Assembly: GCA_051881355.1 (NCBI GenBank)
Contig: JBJEPS010000020.1
Span: forward strand, 1-64,000
Origin: Fimenecus sp051881355
GTDB taxonomy: Bacteria; Bacillota; Clostridia; Oscillospirales; Acutalibacteraceae
Length of the DNA stretch: 64,000 nucleotides
Direction: 5' to 3'
In this document: piece by piece, positions 18,002 through 25,727 of the stretch
How positions within the stretch are numbered: the stretch's first letter is position 1
How the letters are laid out: every line of letters begins with the position of its first letter
Position numbers and translations under genes: made by a program
Notes under the pieces: model-generated
Seen by the model: the letters and a program-made list of their open reading frames with translations, nothing else
Databases searched by the model: none
What the model was told of the DNA's origin: nothing

Positions 18002-19135
18002 ATGACAAAAGCTAAAAAAGTATTAAGTCTTGTTTTAGCTGTTGTTATGGTTGCTGCGATGTTTGCATTCTCAGCATCGGCTGCTACACAGAATGCAACC
18101 TTCACCGTTTCGGTTGATAAAACGTCTGCCGCTATAGACGATGTAGTCACCGTTACTGTGAAACTGACCACGAGTTATTATGCCGGTCCGACCAACGTCC
18201 CGGTATATTATAATCCCGCAGTCTTTGAATTCGTCGCAGATTCTGTTTCTGGTGCGGATATTTTCGGTGCCGGTGCAACAGATATACAATCTTATAACGA
18301 CGCTACGACTGGTTGCTTGAAAGTGGCTTTCGTTCCGGATGCAGGCGCAGGTGCCACTACGCAGGTGTTGACGGATGTAACTTTGGTCACTTTCCAATTA
18401 AAAGCGATTGCAAACGGCACTTCCGACATCGGCTTGAAAGCTGAAGACCAGAAGACAGAAACGAATATCACCGGTACTTTGTACTGCGGTGCTTACGAGT
18501 CTGATGTGATTGACAACAATCCTGCTACTGTCGGTCAGGTGTTTACAATCAACAATACTTCTGCTACCGTTGGCTCTGCTACAGAACCGGCTGACCTTGC
18601 TCTTACAGCGGCAGGAACAGAAGCAGGGGTACTCATTGATACGAACAAGACTTTCGGTGGTCAGTATGCAGGCGTTGTATACGGTTTCACACAGGTTAAC
18701 AATGCAACATTCAGAAGCACAACATACCTTACGACCAATTTGGAGGCTACCAACGGCGGTTCTCTTGAATTCGGCAGAAGCATCGGTACAGCAGGTTACG
18801 GTACAGGTACAACCATTACCGTTAAAAATGCTGACGACTCCGATACAGGTAAGGTTTATGTAGTTGTTATCTTCGGCGATGTTAACGGCGATGGACTGAT
18901 AAACGGTCAAGATACAACTGCATTAAAAGCTGCTGTTACCGATTCCTCTAAAGCGCCTGCCAATAGTGTTGTAAGAATGGCGGCTAACTGCCAAAATGTT
19001 AATAACGCAACTGTTATGCACAACTTGAATGGTCAGGATACAACCGCTCTTAAGAATCATGTTCAGGGTTCAGCAAAACTTGATCCTGTTTCGCTTGCAA
19101 CAAAGCAGAACAACTTTAACACATTCTATCAATAA
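18002..19135 (+). CDS. Secreted cohesin-plus-dockerin protein (small scaffoldin-like)
   Basis: 377 residues: signal peptide 1-28 (KKVLSLVLAVVMVAAMFAF, ASA), then a cohesin-like beta-sandwich at about 30-170 (start VSVDKTSAAIDDVVTVTVKL; VPVYYNPAVFEFV; VTLVTFQLKA). A module of about 100 residues (LEATNGGSLEFG, GTGTTITV) and a C-terminal dockerin from about 291 (GDVNGDGLINGQDTTALK) follow. The second dockerin repeat is altered: NLNGQDTTALKNHV keeps the helix, but the preceding loop is enlarged and lacks the usual Asp residues. Having both partner domains in one chain means it could link dockerin proteins to another cohesin. ATG 18002 follows AGGAGG; an upstream in-frame ATG at 17957 lies inside the promoter and is rejected. 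Confidence 0.85.
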   Translation: MTKAKKVLSLVLAVVMVAAMFAFSASAATQNATFTVSVDKTSAAIDDVVTVTVKLTTSYYAGPTNVPVYYNPAVFEFVADSVSGADIFGAGATDIQSYNDATTGCLKVAFVPDAGAGATTQVLTDVTLVTFQLKAIANGTSDIGLKAEDQKTETNITGTLYCGAYESDVIDNNPATVGQVFTINNTSATVGSATEPADLALTAAGTEAGVLIDTNKTFGGQYAGVVYGFTQVNNATFRSTTYLTTNLEATNGGSLEFGRSIGTAGYGTGTTITVKNADDSDTGKVYVVVIFGDVNGDGLINGQDTTALKAAVTDSSKAPANSVVRMAANCQNVNNATVMHNLNGQDTTALKNHVQGSAKLDPVSLATKQNNFNTFYQ

Positions 19136-19156
19136 TAAATGGGAGGACAAAGTCCA

Positions 19157-20299
19157 ATGAAAATGACAAAAAAGGTGCTTAGTGTATTTCTTGCACTTGC
19201 AATGATTGTCGGCGTCTTTTCCATGATGACTTCAGCTCTTGCTCCTGATAGTGCATGCGACCTTTATATTTCTGCTGACAAAGAAGTTTACGCCCCTGGT
19301 GATGAAATTGTTTTGACAATTTCAGAACAAGTTGAGGCCGAAGTTGGAAACATGCAGATAGCAGGTACGTATGTTATTGGATATGATTCCGTAGCTATCA
19401 GCCCTTATTCAACTGCAGTCGACAATTTGGAGGATCATGGATTTTCACCGATTCAAGCTGGTTATGATTCATCAATTTCTTCACTTACTGAAACAGCTGG
19501 ACTTGATGACACGTATAATGCAGCAATTGCTTACAATGTATGTTCCGACGGTTTCACCGATTTTGATGCAACATCAAAAACTGATCTTTTTACCGTTAAG
19601 TTAAAAGTTAACGATGATGCGCCCGACGGCACATATGTAATCGGTTTTAACACAGTATCATACAGTGATGACGAGTGCATCGGATATGCAGTTGATAGTG
19701 CAATGGGCGGTATTTATGGTAGTACGCCTTTGTATAGCACAACCGCTAACTACAGCTTTGGCACATGCACAATCAAAGTTGGCGCTGCGTCGGCTGGTCC
19801 TGTTGTTGCGAAGGAAAAAGCACAGGTTAAGATGACCCCGAACAGTGCTACCACTGTTGAGGATGCATTTACCTTCCGTGTAACTTCGGTTATCACCGAT
19901 GCGGATTGGGATACCTACTTCGCAAACTCCGCTGATGCTTCTGCAACCGCCAATGCAATTCAAAAGGTTGGCTTCGTTGCTTACAAAGGCACCACCGGCT
20001 TCAGCCTTGAAACTGCAAAAGCAGTTGCACAGGGCACTGCGACTGAAGGCTACGAAGTTGCCACAACAGATTACATCCAGAAAGTGGATGACACATCTGA
20101 TGCGTACTTCGGCTGCCGCTTGGAAATCACCAGCGCTGCAACGCGTTCCGACGTGACCTATGTTGCGTTCGTTGAGTACTTGGATGCTTCGGGCAACACC
20201 GCATATGCGTTCTACGCGGCTGAAGAGCAGGCTCTCCTGAATGCGAATTATGATACCATCGTTTCCACTTACCTTGCGTCTTATCCCTTTGCTGGTTAA
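19157..20299 (+). CDS. Secreted cohesin-like protein without dockerin
   Basis: 380 residues: signal peptide 1-29 (KKVLSVFLALAMIVGVFSM), then a region of about 160 residues with the layout of a cohesin-like beta-sandwich (LYISADKEVYAPGDEIVLTI; GTYVIGYDSVAISPYS; TDLFTVKLKVNDDAPDGTYV). A C-terminal domain from about 215 (KMTPNSATTVEDAFTFRVTS) ends at residue 380 with no anchor motif. The cohesin assignment is weaker than for the preceding gene and rests on strand order and the APGDEIVLT-type start. It lies 21 nt behind that gene and is surely co-transcribed. Partner and function are unknown. Confidence 0.7.
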   Translation: MKMTKKVLSVFLALAMIVGVFSMMTSALAPDSACDLYISADKEVYAPGDEIVLTISEQVEAEVGNMQIAGTYVIGYDSVAISPYSTAVDNLEDHGFSPIQAGYDSSISSLTETAGLDDTYNAAIAYNVCSDGFTDFDATSKTDLFTVKLKVNDDAPDGTYVIGFNTVSYSDDECIGYAVDSAMGGIYGSTPLYSTTANYSFGTCTIKVGAASAGPVVAKEKAQVKMTPNSATTVEDAFTFRVTSVITDADWDTYFANSADASATANAIQKVGFVAYKGTTGFSLETAKAVAQGTATEGYEVATTDYIQKVDDTSDAYFGCRLEITSAATRSDVTYVAFVEYLDASGNTAYAFYAAEEQALLNANYDTIVSTYLASYPFAG

Positions 20300-20314
20300 T
20301 AAGGGCTTGATAGG

Positions 20315-20446
20315 TTGAAAACTTTGCAAAACAAACCGTATTCTGCGCCGGGGTTTGAATTTATTGCTTTCGAGCAACCCGAGGCGATTGCCATTTCAAT
20401 CGGCAGCGGTTCGGAAGATGATCGTGACGCGGTTATCGTTTGGTAA
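20315..20446 (+). CDS. Short peptide, paralogue 1 of a tandem pair
   Basis: A TTG-initiated 43-codon frame immediately downstream of the cohesin-like gene. It begins MKTLQNKPYSAPGFEF, contains AISIGSGSEDD and ends AVIVW. It is accepted because the next 40-codon gene shares the same plan: MK, Y-S/T-AP-x-F near residue 10, SIG-x-G around residue 24-30, then an Asp-rich tail. An AAGGG sequence lies about 10 nt upstream. There is no signal peptide and no cysteine. The function is unknown; the short conserved N-terminus and variable acidic tail would suit a leader/core precursor peptide, but no maturation gene is nearby. Confidence 0.5.
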   Translation: MKTLQNKPYSAPGFEFIAFEQPEAIAISIGSGSEDDRDAVIVW

Positions 20447-20482
20447 AAATTATAATTCGATTTTGAAAGGAGAAAACTTCAG

Positions 20483-20605
20483 ATGAAACAGGTTTATACT
20501 GCACCTGCGTTCGATGTTTCAGTCTATGATGTTGACGATATTATCACACTTTCCATCGGCACCGGCCCCGTTGAGGGCGGCGATGATGGCTGGGTAGAAA
20601 TCTAA
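20483..20605 (+). CDS. Short peptide, paralogue 2 of a tandem pair
   Basis: A 40-codon gene with an AAAGGAGA ribosome site correctly spaced before its ATG. It reads MKQVYTAPAFDVSVYDVDD, then ITLSIGTGP and a Gly/Asp-rich acidic end (GGDDGWVEI). Compared with the upstream 43-residue peptide, the YxAPxF and SIGxG elements align and the tails diverge. Small clostridial peptides starting MKK-Y-x-x-P with a central I-I/T-T-S motif are familiar as uncharacterised proteins. It is the last gene before the strong terminator at 20668. Confidence 0.65.
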   Translation: MKQVYTAPAFDVSVYDVDDIITLSIGTGPVEGGDDGWVEI

Positions 20606-20667
20606 GTTTCTCCTAAGCGTGGTCGTTTACATCTTCGTATAACACGAACGATTTGTAAAACAACAGG

Positions 20668-20702
20668 GCAAGGCAAGGGTTTATCCCTTGCCTTGCTTTT
20701 TT
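20668..20702 (+). terminator. Strong terminator closing the secreted-protein locus
   Basis: GCAAGGCAAGGG (20668-20679) pairs perfectly with CCCTTGCCTTGC (20685-20696) over a 5-nt loop, followed by TTTTTT. Confidence 0.9.
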
Positions 20703-20831
20703 ATCACATTTTTCAGCATACAATCCTTCTATATTTCCAGATATAATATATATTGCATATGTACTACGCGCGTTAGCATTTTTCTTTGCTCCCCGCATTG
20801 CCGACAAACAAATTTGGATTTGTAGGGGTAA

Positions 20832-20924
20832 TTTGTCATCCTGAGCGAAGCGAAGGATCGCCAATAGCAAAAAGTAAACCTTGCACGCAACGAGATTCTT
20901 CGCCTAACGGCTCAGAATGACAAA
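20832..20924. repeat. Short inverted-repeat element (TGTCATCCTGAGCGAAG type), copy 1
   Basis: The left end TTGTCATCCTGAGCGAAGCG (20833 on, continuing AAGGATC) and right end GATTCTTCGCCTAACGGCTC (20894 on, continuing AGAATGACAA) are imperfect inverted repeats around a ~35-nt AT-rich middle. A second copy lies at 46650-46738. It is a non-coding MITE/REP-like element; no target duplication was established. Confidence 0.7.
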
Positions 20925-20959
20925 AATTTTACGGGCGGCGTGGAAACCTGCTCTACAAC

Positions 20960-20980
20960 GGGGCGCCAAGTCGTCGCCCC
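20960..20980. repeat. GTAGGG-family palindrome
   Basis: GGGGCGCCAAGTCGTCGCCCC lies between partial TACAA flanks. It is one of at least eight short palindromes in this window sharing arm-loop-arm form and TAGGG/CCCTA-type borders. Confidence 0.5.
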
Positions 20981-21183
20981 ATACAAATACAAATCCAAAT
21001 TTAACTTTGAATTTCAATGGTAGGGGCAGATAAAGCTGCGAATGTCCCTTAGCGCCTGAACACAAAAATCTGACGAAACCACAATATCTTGTGGCTAAAA
21101 AACGGACAAAAACTATAAAAAATCGGAAATTTCCAAAAATAGAAAATTTCGGCTTTTTTCACGAACTTTTTTAAAAAAAGTTG

Positions 21184-21212
21184 TTGCTTTTTTCTAAACC
21201 CTATGTTAAAAT
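21184..21212 (+). promoter_or_regulatory. Promoter of the S10 ribosomal operon
   Basis: TTGCTT at 21184-21189 and TAAAAT at 21207-21212 with a 17-nt spacer. The start would be near 21219, giving a leader of about 310 nt before rpsJ. Confidence 0.6.
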
Positions 21213-21218
21213 ACTTAG

Positions 21219-21532
21219 GCACGCGTGGAAAAGGGGCTTGCCATGCCCATTTTTACGCGACTTGATATGCGATGATGCGGTAGGTGGCTGCACGTTGATG
21301 CAGGGAATTACCGCGGAGTATGTCCGATTACAAACCGGGCGACCAATACCGATGTTTCTCTCCGGCGAGCGTACCCCAACTGCGCTTTCCGCGATTTTGA
21401 GGGACATTGTGCGCTTTTTTCTGCCGTCCGAATGCCGTTTTGGCTTTCGGTTTTTTCATGAAAGGTGCGTAAACACCCGGCAGGGTTGCAAGAAAAGCGC
21501 TTGCCCTGACTTTTTAAAGGAGGCAAACAAAC
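21219..21532 (+). promoter_or_regulatory. S10 operon leader RNA ending in an attenuator-like hairpin
   Basis: The leader has a stem GCGGTA/TACCGC enclosing CTGCA/TGCAG at about 21276-21317. Its 3' end carries a hairpin at 21481-21508 (CAGG...GCAAG / CTTGC.CCTG) followed by TTTTT at 21511-21515, immediately before the AAAGGAGG ribosome site of rpsJ. A terminator placed there would let the whole operon be controlled by attenuation or by a ribosomal protein binding the leader. No similarity to the E. coli L4-controlled leader is evident by eye. Confidence 0.5.
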
Positions 21533-21850
21533 ATGGCAGCAGCAAAAGGCAAAAAAATCCGTATCAGACTGAAAGGGTATGACCACGATTTGGTGGACAG
21601 AGCAGCCGAGAAAATCGTCGAAACCGCAAAGCGCACCGGCGCGCAGGTTTCCGGTCCCGTTCCGCTCCCGACCGAAAAGGAAGTTGTTACCATTCTTCGC
21701 GCTGTTCATAAATATAAGGACAGCCGTGAACAGTTTGAACAGAGAACACACAAACGGCTCATCGACATTCTCAGACCTTCAAACAAGACCGTTGAAGCTC
21801 TGACCGGTCTTGAGCTTCCCGCAGGCGTGGACATCGAAATTAAGCTGTAA
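21533..21850 (+). CDS. rpsJ: 30S ribosomal protein S10
   Basis: 105 residues, normal for S10, with the conserved start IRIRLKGYDHDLVDRAAEKI-type segment and C-terminal PAGVDIEIKL. It sits in the 30S head and, as NusE, joins the antitermination complex with NusB. First gene of the S10 cluster, read from the promoter at 21184. A longer frame in another phase across its leader is rejected. Confidence 0.97.
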   Translation: MAAAKGKKIRIRLKGYDHDLVDRAAEKIVETAKRTGAQVSGPVPLPTEKEVVTILRAVHKYKDSREQFEQRTHKRLIDILRPSNKTVEALTGLELPAGVDIEIKL

Positions 21851-21915
21851 TTTTGACGACCCGCTTACAGGTCATGTTGGCGAATGCCAACCAATAACCA
21901 AAGGAGGAATACACA

Positions 21916-22548
21916 ATGCAAAAAGGTCTTATCGGTAAAAAAATCGGCATGACACAGCTTTTTGACGAGAACGGTAAGGTTATCCCCGTAACCGTCGTTG
22001 AGGCTGGTCCGTGCGTCGTTGTCCAGAAAAAGACAACGGAAAACGACGGCTATGAAGCCGTTCAGGTTGGCTTCGGTGACGTTAAAGTCCAGAGAGTGAA
22101 CAAGCCGCAGGCAGGGCACTTCAAAAAGGCAGACGTCGCACCGAAAAAGGTACTCAAAGAGTTCAGACTGGACGATTGCGCCGCACTGAACGTTGGCGAC
22201 ATTCTCAAAGCAGATGTGTTCGCTGTCGGTGACAGAGTGGACGTTGTCGGCACCAGCAAAGGTAAGGGCACCGCAGGCGCAATCAAGCGCTGGAACTTCT
22301 CCCGCTTGAAGGAAAGCCACGGTACAGGTCCTGTTGCACGTCACGCAGGTTCCTTGGGCGCTTGTTCCGACCCCTCTCGTGTTTACAAGGGGAAGAAGCT
22401 CGCCGGTCACTTGGGCGCAGAGCGTGTGACCATTCAGAATCTCGACATTGTCAAGGTTGACGCAGAAAACAACCTCATCGCGATTAAGGGTGCCATTCCG
22501 GGGCCCAAAGGCGGCATCGTTGTTCTCGCTGATACGGTGAAAAAATAA
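21916..22548 (+). CDS. rplC: 50S ribosomal protein L3
   Basis: 210 residues. It begins with the typical GLIGKKIGMTQLFDENGKVI and has the central KGKGTAGAIKRWNF loop that reaches the peptidyl-transferase centre. It is an early 23S rRNA assembly protein. A small GTTGGC/GCCAAC hairpin at 21874-21889 lies in the gap after rpsJ, and AAGGAGG precedes the ATG. Confidence 0.97.
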   Translation: MQKGLIGKKIGMTQLFDENGKVIPVTVVEAGPCVVVQKKTTENDGYEAVQVGFGDVKVQRVNKPQAGHFKKADVAPKKVLKEFRLDDCAALNVGDILKADVFAVGDRVDVVGTSKGKGTAGAIKRWNFSRLKESHGTGPVARHAGSLGACSDPSRVYKGKKLAGHLGAERVTIQNLDIVKVDAENNLIAIKGAIPGPKGGIVVLADTVKK

Positions 22549-22564
22549 GGAAGGAGTGTTTTAA

Positions 22565-23188
22565 ATGGCGAAATTGGCAGTTCTCGACAAAGCAGGTAAA
22601 AAAGTTTCCGATATTGAGCTTGCAGACAGCATTTTTGCAATCGAGCCCAACGAATCGGCAATGCACCTGATGGTTGTCAACTATTTAGCAAATCAGCGTC
22701 AGGGTACGCAGTCCACCCGCACTCGTTCCGAGGTATCCGGCGGCGGCAAAAAGCCTTGGCGTCAAAAGGGCACCGGTCGTGCCCGTCAGGGTTCAACCAG
22801 AGCACCGCAGTGGACACACGGCGGCATCGCGCTCGGTCCGAAACCACGTGATTACGGCTTTGACGTAAACAAAAAGGTCAAGAGATTGGCTATGAAGTCC
22901 GCACTTTCCTCGAAAGTTGCGGCAGAGGAAATGATTGTACTCGACAGCTTCGGCATCGACGCAATCAAGACCAAAGAGGTTGCAGAGGTTCTCGCCGCAA
23001 TCAACGCAGGCAAGAAAACGCTTATCGTTCTGCCGGAAAAGAATGACGTCGTTTACAAGAGCGCACGCAATATTGCCGGCACCAATGTAACCCTCGTAAA
23101 CACGCTGAATGTTTATGACATCTTAAACTGCAACACCATCGTGGTGCTCAAAGATGCCGTTGCGAAGATCGAGGAGGTTTACGCATAA
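22565..23188 (+). CDS. rplD: 50S ribosomal protein L4
   Basis: 207 residues. The basic loop around GGGKKPWRQKGTGRARQGS lines the peptide exit tunnel. L4 is the autoregulator of this operon in enterobacteria; whether that holds here is unknown. The stop TAA shares its last base with the rplW ATG (TAATG), implying translational coupling. Confidence 0.97.
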   Translation: MAKLAVLDKAGKKVSDIELADSIFAIEPNESAMHLMVVNYLANQRQGTQSTRTRSEVSGGGKKPWRQKGTGRARQGSTRAPQWTHGGIALGPKPRDYGFDVNKKVKRLAMKSALSSKVAAEEMIVLDSFGIDAIKTKEVAEVLAAINAGKKTLIVLPEKNDVVYKSARNIAGTNVTLVNTLNVYDILNCNTIVVLKDAVAKIEEVYA

Positions 23189-23481
23189 TGAAACTTGCAC
23201 AGGATATTATCCTCCGCCCCGTGATTACAGAGGAAAGCATGATGGGTCAGGCGCTGAAAAAGTACACCTTTAAGGTTGACAAAAAGGCGACCAAGCCCGA
23301 AATTAAAGCGGCTGTGGAACAGCTTTTCGGCGTAAAAGTCGCAAAAGTAAACACCATCAATGTCCGCGGGCATTTAAGAAGATACGGCAGATATGAAGGC
23401 TATACCGCCTCTTGGAAAAAGGCTGTCGTAACACTGACAGAAGATTCCAAGACCATCGAATTCTTCGACGGTATGATGTAA
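23188..23481 (+). CDS. rplW: 50S ribosomal protein L23
   Basis: 97 residues with the family core IILRPVITEESM and the extended hairpin ending NVRGHLRRYGRYEGY. It lies at the tunnel exit and is the docking site for trigger factor and SRP. The start overlaps the rplD stop by one base. Confidence 0.97.
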   Translation: MKLAQDIILRPVITEESMMGQALKKYTFKVDKKATKPEIKAAVEQLFGVKVAKVNTINVRGHLRRYGRYEGYTASWKKAVVTLTEDSKTIEFFDGMM

Positions 23482-23546
23482 AATCCCGACGATAATGTAT
23501 GGAGCCCGACATGCTCCGCTAAATCGTTCTAAGGAGAGTGAATGAA

Positions 23547-24380
23547 ATGTCGATTAAAGTCTACAAACCGACAACCAATTCTCGACGCAATATGTCGGTT
23601 ACAGATTATTCCGAACTTTCCAAGGTTGCTCCCGAGAGAAGCCTTCTCGCGCCGCTCAACAAAAAAGCCGGCCGTAACAGTTACGGAAGAATCACCGTTC
23701 GCCACAGAGGCGGCGGCAACCGCAGAAAATATCGTATTATCGATTTCAAACGCGATAAGGTTGATATGCCTGCAACCGTGCTCACACTGGAGTACGATCC
23801 CAACCGTTCCGCGCACATTGCACTTGTGCAGTACGAGGACGGCGAAAAAAGATACATTCTCGCGCCTGTCGGCTTGAAAGTCGGCGATAAGGTGGAAGCC
23901 GGTGCGAATGCGGACATTAAGCCCGGTAACGCACTGCCGTTGAGCTCTATCCCGGTTGGTACCATGGTGCACAACGTAGAGCTTTATCCCGGACGCGGCG
24001 GTCAGCTTGCCCGCGCAGCAGGCAACGCAGCCCAGCTCATGGCGAAGGAAGGCGCTTATGCATTGCTGAGACTTCCCTCCGGCGAGCTTCGCAATGTGCC
24101 CGCAGAGTGCATGGCAACTGTCGGTACTGTCGGCAATGTTGACCATGAAAATGTCAAAATCGGTAAAGCAGGTCGTACCCGTCATCTCGGCATTCGCCCG
24201 ACCGTCCGCGGCTCGGTAATGAACCCGAATGACCACCCGCACGGCGGCGGCGAAGGCAAAGCGCCTGTCGGTCGTCCCGGTCCCTGCACACCATGGGGCA
24301 AACCCGCACTGGGGTATAAGACCAGAGCGAAGAAGAACCGTTCCGATAAGTTTATCGTAAGACGTCGTAACGCGAAATAA
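23547..24380 (+). CDS. rplB: 50S ribosomal protein L2
   Basis: 277 residues, full length. The start MSIKVYKPTTNSRRNMSVTD and the C-terminal NDHPHGGGEGKAPVGR loop (the conserved His near the peptidyl-transferase centre) are clear. ATG 23547 is preferred over the in-frame GTG at 23538 because AAGGAGAG is properly spaced to the former. Confidence 0.97.
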   Translation: MSIKVYKPTTNSRRNMSVTDYSELSKVAPERSLLAPLNKKAGRNSYGRITVRHRGGGNRRKYRIIDFKRDKVDMPATVLTLEYDPNRSAHIALVQYEDGEKRYILAPVGLKVGDKVEAGANADIKPGNALPLSSIPVGTMVHNVELYPGRGGQLARAAGNAAQLMAKEGAYALLRLPSGELRNVPAECMATVGTVGNVDHENVKIGKAGRTRHLGIRPTVRGSVMNPNDHPHGGGEGKAPVGRPGPCTPWGKPALGYKTRAKKNRSDKFIVRRRNAK

Positions 24381-24399
24381 GTCGAAAGGAGTGTAGAGT

Positions 24400-24681
24400 A
24401 TGAGCAGAAGTGTTAAAAAAGGACCTTACGTTGCACCGAAGCTGTTAGCAAAAGTGCAGCAGATGAATGAAAACGGCGAGAAAATCGTCTTAAAAACCTG
24501 GAGCCGCAGCTCGACTATATTCCCGGACTTTGTCGGTCATACGTTTGCCGTCCATGACGGGCGCAAGCATGTTCCGGTTTACGTTACGGAGGATATGGTA
24601 GGGCATAAGCTCGGCGAATTTGCGCCGACCAGAACCTTTAGAGGCCATGCCGGTTCCAAAACGTCCAACAACGGTAAGTAA
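24400..24681 (+). CDS. rpsS: 30S ribosomal protein S19
   Basis: 93 residues: SRSVKKGPYV start, TWSRSSTIFPDFVGHTFAVH core and the basic C-terminus FRGHAGSK. It forms a complex with S13 in the 30S head near the A-site tRNA. Confidence 0.97.
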   Translation: MSRSVKKGPYVAPKLLAKVQQMNENGEKIVLKTWSRSSTIFPDFVGHTFAVHDGRKHVPVYVTEDMVGHKLGEFAPTRTFRGHAGSKTSNNGK

Positions 24682-24703
24682 GCAGCAAAGGAGTGTATAA
24701 CGA

Positions 24704-25036
24704 ATGGAAGCAACTGCAAAAGTGACCCATGTGCGCATTGCACCCCGTAAAGTGCAAATCGTGCTGGATCTCATCAGAAATAAGCCTTGCGACGAGGCGA
24801 TGGCAATCCTTAAGTACACACCGAAGGCTGCGTGTGAACCGCTTGGAAAGCTGTTAAAATCCGCAATGGCAAACGCCGAAATGAAAGATATGGACACTAC
24901 AAGACTGTATGTCGCAGAGTGCCGTGTCGATCAGGGCCCGACCTTAAAGCGCATTCGTCCGAGAGCGCAGGGCAGAGCGTACAGAATCAACAAAAAGACT
25001 TCGCACATCACGTTAGTGCTTAAAGAAGCAGAATAA
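24704..25036 (+). CDS. rplV: 50S ribosomal protein L22
   Basis: 110 residues. RIAPRKVQIVLDLIRNK and the tunnel hairpin with RIRPRAQGRAYRINKKTSHI are visible. It lines the exit tunnel, where macrolide-resistance changes occur in other bacteria; nothing unusual is seen here. Confidence 0.97.
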   Translation: MEATAKVTHVRIAPRKVQIVLDLIRNKPCDEAMAILKYTPKAACEPLGKLLKSAMANAEMKDMDTTRLYVAECRVDQGPTLKRIRPRAQGRAYRINKKTSHITLVLKEAE

Positions 25037-25055
25037 GCGAGGAGGAGGTAAAACT

Positions 25056-25727
25056 ATGGGTCAGAAAGTAAATCCCACCGGTCTTCGTGTCGGTGTCATT
25101 AAAGACTGGGATTCCCGCTGGTACGCCAGCAAAAAGGACTTCGGCGACACGCTTGTCTCCGACAATCAGCTCCGTAAATATCTCCTCGAAACCCTCGCTC
25201 CCGCAGGCGTTCCGAAGGTAGAAATCGAAAGAGATGCCAAAAGAGTCCGCATCAACATTCACTGCGCAAAGCCCGGTATGGTTATCGGTAAAGGCGGCGC
25301 AGAGATTGAAAAACTCAAAGAAACTTGCAAAAAGAAGCTCGGCGGTGACAAAGATGTTTATATCAACATCGTCGAAATCAAACAGCCCGACTTAAATGCA
25401 CAGCTCGTTGCTGAGAATATCGCTTCGCAGTTAGAGCGCCGCATTTCGTTCCGCCGCGCGCTCAAACAGAGCATCGGCAGAACCATGAAGCTCGGTGCAA
25501 AGGGTATTAAAACACAGGTCAGCGGTCGTTTGGGCGGTGCGGAAATCGCGCGCTCCGAACACTATCATGAGGGTACCATTCCGCTGCAAACCATTCGCGC
25601 AGACATTGACTACGGCTTTGCCGAGGCAAAGACAACCTACGGTCGTATCGGCGTAAAGGTTTGGATTTATAAAGGCGAAGTGCTCCACGACAACCGCAAG
25701 CCTCAGAAGGAAGGAGGCACAAAATAA
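25056..25727 (+). CDS. rpsC: 30S ribosomal protein S3
   Basis: 223 residues with the start GQKVNPTGLRVGVIKDWDSR and a KH domain whose GxxG loop is GMVIGKGGAEIEKL. It lines the mRNA entry channel. The stop and the rplP start share a base (TAATG). Confidence 0.97.
   Translation: MGQKVNPTGLRVGVIKDWDSRWYASKKDFGDTLVSDNQLRKYLLETLAPAGVPKVEIERDAKRVRINIHCAKPGMVIGKGGAEIEKLKETCKKKLGGDKDVYINIVEIKQPDLNAQLVAENIASQLERRISFRRALKQSIGRTMKLGAKGIKTQVSGRLGGAEIARSEHYHEGTIPLQTIRADIDYGFAEAKTTYGRIGVKVWIYKGEVLHDNRKPQKEGGTK

Larger units (their letters stand above)
20703..21183. other. Intergenic region before the S10 operon
   Basis: About 480 nt with no credible gene. It contains the inverted-repeat element at 20832-20924, a GTAGGG-type palindrome at 20960-20980, and a weak AT-rich hairpin with a T-run around 21128-21160 (GAAATTT/AAATTTC, then TTTTTT). 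That hairpin could stop leftover transcription before the ribosomal promoter. Confidence 0.5.

Noticed and set aside
21181..21582. Open frame of 133 codons across the S10 leader into rpsJ
   Set aside because: It overlaps rpsJ in another phase, its start lies at the promoter's -35 region, it has no ribosome site, and its composition is not protein-like.
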